Assembly (NCBI GenBank): GCA_013153345.1
Contig: JAADEQ010000011.1
Location: 1-10,550, forward strand
Direction of reading: 5' to 3'
DNA length: 10,550 bases
Source: Campylobacterota bacterium
GTDB lineage: Bacteria; Campylobacterota; Campylobacteria; Campylobacterales; Sulfurovaceae
Shown here: positions 6,740-10,550 of the stretch, one piece after another
Layout of the letters: every line of letters starts with the position of its first letter
Numbering within the stretch: position 1 is the first letter of the stretch
The notes under the pieces: generated by a model
The model's input: only the letters and a program-made list of their open reading frames with translations
Database searches by the model: none
What the model was told of the DNA's origin: nothing
Position numbers and translations under genes: made by a program

Positions 6740-7867
6740 TTATTTAGACTGCTCCACCATAAAGTCCACAATTCCCTTAATATCTTCATCACTTAAGTCC
6801 ATCGCTCCACCTTTTGGAGGCATACCCTTAAATCCTTTTATTGCATGCTCATATAGAGTCTCTATCCCTTGCTTAATTCTACTAGCCCACTCCTCTTTAT
6901 CACCAGGCACTGGAGCAATTGCCTTATTCATATGACAAGCACTACATTTTTCTTCAAAAAGCTTAGCATATTTAGAATTTTGAGCTGACCCCTCTTCTTT
7001 TTTTGGAAGGTCTCTTTTTGTGCTAAGCGGTGGTCTAATTCCATCATCTAATGGCTGAGAGATTCTAACCACCTTTGCTGTTGGACAATTTTTCATACAT
7101 CTAACATTTGGTGTTGCATAGTTGCTTGAATCACTTAAAAACTTCTTCATCACTAATGGGCCATCTGGACCATTAACATCAGGATAGAACCCATTTACAT
7201 TTGGCATAACAACCTTCATTAACTTCTCTTTAGTTAATACATACTCATCATCAAGCTCTTCCCCATCAATTGTAATCTCATTTAACGATAGTAAATAAGC
7301 CACAATTGCATAAACCTCATCATTTGTCAAGCTCATTGGATGAGGGAAAGGCATACCAGTTTTTACATACCACCAAAGAGTAGAAGCATATGGCCAATAG
7401 CTTCCAATTGTCTTAATTGGCGGCTCATCCCCTGGCTTTAACATCTGATTTTTAAGAGTTCCTTGTCCACCCACTAATAGTGGATACCCTTTTCCTCCAC
7501 TTCCCATCTCTCCATGACACATCTCACAATGTTTTGCATAAAGCTCATCACCTTGCTCAACGCTCCCTTTTCCATCTGGAAGCCCTTGCCAATCATATCT
7601 AACATCAATATCGCGAGCTTTAATCTCATTTTTAGTTGCTTCTCTACCAAAATTAAACTGCTTTATCTCATACGCATCTGGATTTATCTTATAAGTATCT
7701 GCATACACATCATCTTTAATATGATACTTAATTGCCCCATCTACTGCTCTCTTATCTAATGGAGGGGTTTGCAATTTTATCTCTTGAGGCTGCGCACTAA
7801 TTGAGGTTGTTGCAAATAGGGTAAGCGCAACAAATGTTGAGATTCTCTTAAGATCTAATTTGAACAT
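6740..7867 (-). CDS. soxD: SoxD, diheme cytochrome subunit of sulfane dehydrogenase
   Basis: This is a 375-residue protein. I place the start at the ATG at 7867 because GGGAGGT lies 6 bases upstream and the signal peptide (MFKLDLKRISTFVALTLFATTSISA) begins there. An ATG 15 bases further upstream lacks such a site. There are two heme motifs: CEMCH at 114-118 in a first cytochrome domain and CSACH at 308-312 in a second. Met ligands are probably in TGMPFPHPM and KGMPPKGG. Between them is CMKNC (257-261), often seen in SoxD. The first 20 bases overlap soxC, which suggests coupled translation and equal amounts. SoxCD removes six electrons from the sulfane sulfur on SoxY, with SoxD taking electrons from the molybdenum subunit. 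Confidence 0.93.
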   Translation of the reverse strand: MFKLDLKRISTFVALTLFATTSISAQPQEIKLQTPPLDKRAVDGAIKYHIKDDVYADTYKINPDAYEIKQFNFGREATKNEIKARDIDVRYDWQGLPDGKGSVEQGDELYAKHCEMCHGEMGSGGKGYPLLVGGQGTLKNQMLKPGDEPPIKTIGSYWPYASTLWWYVKTGMPFPHPMSLTNDEVYAIVAYLLSLNEITIDGEELDDEYVLTKEKLMKVVMPNVNGFYPDVNGPDGPLVMKKFLSDSSNYATPNVRCMKNCPTAKVVRISQPLDDGIRPPLSTKRDLPKKEEGSAQNSKYAKLFEEKCSACHMNKAIAPVPGDKEEWASRIKQGIETLYEHAIKGFKGMPPKGGAMDLSDEDIKGIVDFMVEQSK

Positions 7868-9131
7868 TATGCACCTCCCCATTTGCTTTTACTTCCCAAG
7901 TTACAATTGCATTTCTATGATAAATGTTCTCAACTCCCATCTTTCCTACTTCTTGGTCTATTGTTGGTTGAACATTTCCAACCTCATCATATGCTCTTGA
8001 GCTAAGTAGAAGTGGTTCTCCTTCCCACTTATAGATATAACTAAATCTAGTCCAAGCTTTTGGAAGCACTAAACCTTTTAATTTTGCTTCAACCCAATTC
8101 TTTCCACCATCAAAGCTAATATCAACTCCTTTAATTCTTCCATGCCCACTCCAAGCAAGCCCCTCAATCTCAACTACATCTCCTTTTTTAAGGTGAGTCC
8201 AAGGCTTATCTGGACATGGTCTAGTAATTACAGAGTTAACCTCCATTGGCCAAAAGAATCTAATTGCCTTTCCACTTGGCATAAGCATTGTATATTTTGA
8301 AGTCTCCTCTTTTGCATGCCAAGGCTTATCACCAATCTCTATTCTTCCAAGCCATTTAATATTTAGATTTCCTTCCCATCCAGGAACTAATAATCTAATA
8401 GGATATCCTTGCTCTGGTCTTAGAGCTTCACCATTTTGAGCCCAAACAACCATTGCATCATCTAAAATCTTCTCAAGTGGAATTGTTCTTCCCATATGTG
8501 AGTTATCGCTACCTTCAGCTAAAACCCACTTAGCACCCTCTTTAATTCCAGCATCTTTTAAGATATGCTTAAGTCTAACACCAGTCCACTCAGCCTGGCT
8601 CATCATACCTTTTAGAAATTGAAGAGTGTTAAACTGAGGCGCTCTCCACTCAGTTGAACCATTTGCTGGACACTCAATAAAGTGAATTACACTCTCACTT
8701 GGATACTTTTTAATATCCTCTAATGTTAATACCAATGGCTTTTCTACCATTCCATGAATTAATAATCTATACTTATTTGGGTCAATTATTGCTACTCCAC
8801 CATGGCACCTATTAAAAAATAGTCCATTTGGAGTGATAATTCCATCAAGCTCATGAATAGGACACATTGCAACACTTGCATACATATCCCCTGAGCTTAA
8901 TAACTCATGCACTCTTCTTACAACATTATGCTCATATGGAGATGGTTGGCCATATAGATACTTATCTACTGGCAAGCCTAACTTTTTGCCCCACTCTGGC
9001 TCTTCAATCAGATTTGGGTCATCTGCTTTGAGCAAAGAGGGAGCCAAAGTTCCCGCAGCAACCACAGAAGCGGCAATATTCTTTAAAAAGCCTCTTCTGC
9101 TCTCTCTTTTATTATCTATTTCTCTTTTCAA
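7848..9131 (-). CDS. soxC: SoxC, molybdenum subunit of sulfane dehydrogenase
   Basis: This is a 427-residue protein of the sulfite oxidase family. The start is TTG, placed 7 bases after GGAGGT; an ATG 15 bases further upstream is followed by an in-frame stop. The N-terminus has a Tat signal, SRRGFLKNIAASVVAAGTLAP (11-31), as expected for a folded molybdopterin protein. The molybdenum-binding domain shows RCHGGVAII (108-116), FIECPANG (151-158) with the molybdenum-ligating Cys154, and LLVPGWEGNLNIKWL (247-261). The dimerisation domain has WSGHGRIKGVDISFDGGKNW (327-346). SoxC is distinguished from sulfite oxidase by its neighbour soxD and the absence of a heme b5 domain. It is the first gene of the sox series. 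Confidence 0.96.
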   Translation of the reverse strand: MKREIDNKRESRRGFLKNIAASVVAAGTLAPSLLKADDPNLIEEPEWGKKLGLPVDKYLYGQPSPYEHNVVRRVHELLSSGDMYASVAMCPIHELDGIITPNGLFFNRCHGGVAIIDPNKYRLLIHGMVEKPLVLTLEDIKKYPSESVIHFIECPANGSTEWRAPQFNTLQFLKGMMSQAEWTGVRLKHILKDAGIKEGAKWVLAEGSDNSHMGRTIPLEKILDDAMVVWAQNGEALRPEQGYPIRLLVPGWEGNLNIKWLGRIEIGDKPWHAKEETSKYTMLMPSGKAIRFFWPMEVNSVITRPCPDKPWTHLKKGDVVEIEGLAWSGHGRIKGVDISFDGGKNWVEAKLKGLVLPKAWTRFSYIYKWEGEPLLLSSRAYDEVGNVQPTIDQEVGKMGVENIYHRNAIVTWEVKANGEVHNVQIRS

Positions 9132-9138
9132 TTATTTA

Positions 9139-9144
9139 ACCTCC
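9139..9144 (-). promoter_or_regulatory. soxC: soxC ribosome-binding site (GGAGGT) fixing a TTG start
   Basis: GGAGGT on the minus strand lies 7 bases before the TTG at 9131. The nearest upstream in-frame ATG (9146) is closed by a TAA directly before the TTG, so TTG is the only reasonable start that keeps the Tat signal at normal distance. Confidence 0.8.
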
Positions 9145-9241
9145 ATATCATAAGATATAATAAAATATTATCAAATAAGATATTTTTTTTGTATAAAAAA
9201 TAATTAGAAAAGAGAGATTCATTATTAATTAAAAGTGATTG

Positions 9242-9271
9242 GTTACTATTAGTTACAATTATATTATGTAA
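9242..9271 (-). promoter_or_regulatory. Putative sox promoter with flanking operator-like repeats
   Basis: On the minus strand a perfect TATAAT (9263-9258) is present with no clear -35, which is usual for Campylobacterota promoters. It lies inside an inverted repeat TTACA-N9-TGTAA (9253-9271). A direct repeat GTTAC (9242-9246 and 9252-9256 on the plus strand) is spaced exactly 10 bases apart just downstream. Transcription from it would leave a leader of about 120 bases before soxC. In such AT-rich DNA chance boxes are common, so this is only a candidate. Confidence 0.35.
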
Positions 9272-9287
9272 TAATTAAAAAGTATTT

Positions 9288-9329
9288 AACTTAAAATTAA
9301 AAATTATTTATATAATCTTATTTTAAGTT
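9288..9329. repeat. 10-bp perfect inverted repeat, 22-base spacer
   Basis: AACTTAAAAT (9288-9297) and ATTTTAAGTT (9320-9329) are exact reverse complements. The second arm also overlaps AAGTTT (9325-9330), which can pair with AAACTT (9338-9343), so two mutually exclusive hairpins are possible. The arms are AT-rich, so the structure is weak. It could be a protein-binding site, or chance. Confidence 0.3.
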
Positions 9330-9371
9330 TTAAAATGAAACTTCCCAATCTCCAAAAAAAAGAAAAATAAA

Positions 9372-9473
9372 ATGATAAAATGGAAGAATATTTCATTAAA
9401 AAAGAAAAAAGAGATAAAAAAAGAAGATTTAAAATATTTTTATAGCTCCATTATTTCAGTATATAAGCTTTAA
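9372..9473 (+). CDS. Possible 33-residue basic peptide, convergent with hemH
   Basis: A plus-strand frame starts at the ATG at 9372 and ends with TAA overlapping the hemH stop region. The peptide begins MIKWKNISLKKKKEIKKEDL and ends SSIISVYKL; it is very basic and helical. The plus strand here is purine-rich like the coding strands of this genome, which is the only positive sign. There is no clear ribosome-binding site. An 11-codon frame just before it (9335-9370) would join it by a one-base slip in an A8 run, so a decayed gene end is another reading. Confidence 0.15.
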   Translation: MIKWKNISLKKKKEIKKEDLKYFYSSIISVYKL

Positions 9474-10399
9474 TTTATCATATTAGCAATAAATCTAGCA
9501 AAATCATCCCTATCATTGGGACATTTAGCCACTTTATAAAATTTATATCCCATCTTATTTGCAATCTCTCTATGCTCTATATCAAGCTCAAATATAGTCT
9601 CGCTATTATCAATGGTAAAAGAGATTGGAAATATCAAAACCCTAAGAGAGGTTGGATTTCTTAAAATATCTATCAAATTTGGCTCCAACCAAGCCCCTTT
9701 CCCAACTTTTGACTGATAGGCCAAAATTGTATCTTTAAACTCAACTCCTCTACTCTTTAACTCTTTAACTAATAGCTCTTTATTCTCTTCAATCTCTTTT
9801 TGATAGGGGTCTCCTTTTTTAATAATACTCATTGGCAATCCATGAGCTGAGATAATAAGATTAATATCTTGCGAATTATTGCTATTTAGCGCCTCACAAA
9901 TCAAAGAGGCTTGAATCTCAATATACTCTTTATTATTATAATATCTATCTATAATCTTTAAGGTAGGATTATAGTTTAGCTCTTTTAAAGCAGCCTTTAT
10001 ATCCTCAATTGAGCTTTTAGTAGTGGTTGTAGAGTAGTGAGGATACATTGAAAAAAGAATCAACTCTTTGATATTTTGCTCTTTAAATCTTTTTAATATA
10101 TCTATTGCAAATGGAGGAACATATCGCATAACAGGATAGGTTGGAATATTGGTTAAAGAAGAGACCTTTTTTGCTAAGGAGTTTGTTATCTCTAATAGAG
10201 GAGACTTACCACCAAGAGCTTTATAGTTCTCAATTGCTTCATTTAATCTTTTTTTAACAATAATTTTTCCAACAATTTTTCTAAGGATTGGATTTGTTTG
10301 AAGAATATATCTATCATCAAACATATTTTTTAAAAAGAGCTCCACCTCATCAAGATTTGATGGACCACCCATATTTAAAAGAAGAATTGCTCTACTCAT
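9470..10399 (-). CDS. hemH: Ferrochelatase
   Basis: This 309-residue protein is the length of bacterial ferrochelatases. It inserts ferrous iron into protoporphyrin (or coproporphyrin) in the last steps of heme synthesis, at the cytoplasm or membrane face. Visible motifs are LLLNMGGP (6-13), MRYVPP (91-96), SMYPHYSTTTT (117-127), ISAHGLP (183-189) with catalytic His186, YQSKVGKGAWLEP (228-240), and FPISFTIDNSETIFELDIE (257-275), whose Glu267 lies in the conserved metal-path segment. In this last motif an Asn takes the place of the His found in many families (SDHxET), a variant I associate with Campylobacterota. The neighbouring sox operon encodes four heme c proteins, so heme supply fits the context, though no operon link is shown: 338 bp separate them. 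Confidence 0.97.
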   Translation of the reverse strand: MSRAILLLNMGGPSNLDEVELFLKNMFDDRYILQTNPILRKIVGKIIVKKRLNEAIENYKALGGKSPLLEITNSLAKKVSSLTNIPTYPVMRYVPPFAIDILKRFKEQNIKELILFSMYPHYSTTTTKSSIEDIKAALKELNYNPTLKIIDRYYNNKEYIEIQASLICEALNSNNSQDINLIISAHGLPMSIIKKGDPYQKEIEENKELLVKELKSRGVEFKDTILAYQSKVGKGAWLEPNLIDILRNPTSLRVLIFPISFTIDNSETIFELDIEHREIANKMGYKFYKVAKCPNDRDDFARFIANMIN

Positions 10400-10464
10400 A
10401 TAGACTCTTTTTTTGATTGAATATTACAATATTTTAGCTTTTAAGAAGTATAAGAAGAAAAAAA
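10400..10464 (-). promoter_or_regulatory. Gap between tRNA-Ser and hemH, possible hemH promoter
   Basis: The 65-bp gap contains the palindromic AATATT-N2-AATATT (10419-10432 area) and, on the minus strand, TAATAT as a possible -10 box. AAAAGAG is a modest ribosome-binding site before the hemH ATG. The tRNA and hemH run the same way, so hemH might also be read from the tRNA promoter. No terminator stem is visible in the gap. Confidence 0.3.
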
Positions 10465-10550
10465 TGGCCGGGAGAGGGGGATTCGAACCCCCGGAGGTGT
10501 TACCCTCACCGGTTTTCAAGACCGGCACGTTCGACCACTCCGACATCTCC
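10465..10550 (-). tRNA. tRNA-Ser(UGA), first two bases outside the window
   Basis: On the minus strand the anticodon stem CCGGT / ACCGG encloses the loop CTTGAAA, giving anticodon UGA (10518-10516). A long variable arm (GAGGGT-AAC-ACCCTC) marks a class II tRNA such as serine. The T-arm is GGGGG-TTCGAAT-CCCCC. The 3' acceptor strand TCTCCCG plus discriminator G and encoded CCA pairs with GGAGA at the window edge, so two 5' bases are missing. The D-stem seems to have a T-T mismatch. Confidence 0.93.

Larger units (their letters stand above)
9132..9469. other. AT-rich intergenic region between hemH and soxC
   Basis: This 338-bp stretch separates hemH from the sox genes. It holds no full-length gene. 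I see the soxC ribosome-binding site, a candidate minus-strand -10 box with flanking repeats, an AT-rich inverted repeat and a possible 33-codon frame on the plus strand. The part next to hemH is rich in T-runs on the minus strand, which might help end hemH transcription, but no GC-rich terminator stem is visible. Confidence 0.8.

Noticed and set aside
6621..6935. A 104-codon plus-strand frame across soxX and soxD
   Set aside because: It is antisense to two confident cytochrome genes and has no ribosome-binding site or recognisable motif.
7868..7882. Longer soxD start at the ATG at 7882
   Set aside because: The ribosome-binding site GGGAGGT lies inside that extension, and the signal peptide starts properly at the ATG at 7867.
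9145..9180. TTGATA and TATGAT boxes just before soxC as the main promoter
   Set aside because: A start 7 bases after such a -10 would remove the GGAGGT ribosome-binding site from the message.
1..10550. CRISPR arrays, insertion sequences, prophage or rRNA
   Set aside because: No regularly spaced repeats, transposase motifs or rRNA segments were seen; the window is dense with ordinary metabolic genes.

Overview
The window is AT-rich DNA with very few CpG dinucleotides. Almost all genes lie on the minus strand and use many AGA/AGG, ATA and AAA codons. Gene content, the compact operon and the style of the Sox proteins suggest a sulfur-oxidising member of the Campylobacterota (Sulfurimonas/Sulfurovum/Arcobacter type). 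This is an inference from composition and content; genus cannot be assigned from the sequence alone.

Reading in the direction of transcription, from high to low coordinates: the right edge holds most of a class II tRNA-Ser(UGA), then hemH (ferrochelatase). A 338-bp very AT-rich intergenic region follows and probably carries the sox promoter. Next comes a complete periplasmic thiosulfate-oxidising Sox set in one tight series: soxC (molybdenum sulfane dehydrogenase, TTG start with a strong Shine-Dalgarno site), soxD (diheme cytochrome), soxX (monoheme cytochrome), soxY and soxZ (substrate carrier), soxA (monoheme cytochrome), an unrecognised small secreted protein, and soxB (thiosulfohydrolase). 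SoxXA would conjugate thiosulfate to the SoxY C-terminal cysteine, SoxB would release sulfate, and SoxCD would oxidise the remaining sulfane sulfur.

Directly after the soxB stop is a convincing intrinsic terminator. The next gene's ribosome-binding site begins right after its U-tract, so the downstream genes are either fed by read-through or the hairpin tunes their dose. These downstream genes form a second, translationally coupled block: a secreted cytochrome c-thioredoxin fusion, a MOSC-domain protein (GTG start, GTGA overlap), an exported DsrE-like protein (GTG start, GTGA overlap), and an abutting exported NlpC/P60-like protein that runs off the left edge. They look like accessory sulfur or redox genes attached to the Sox operon, but their roles are not established here.

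The most interesting items are the cytochrome c-thioredoxin fusion, the unrecognised 139-residue protein between soxA and soxB, the terminator inside the operon, a perfect 9-bp hairpin over the soxZ stop codon, an exact 21-bp repeat shared by the Tat signals of soxY and the DsrE-like gene, and repeats around the putative sox promoter.
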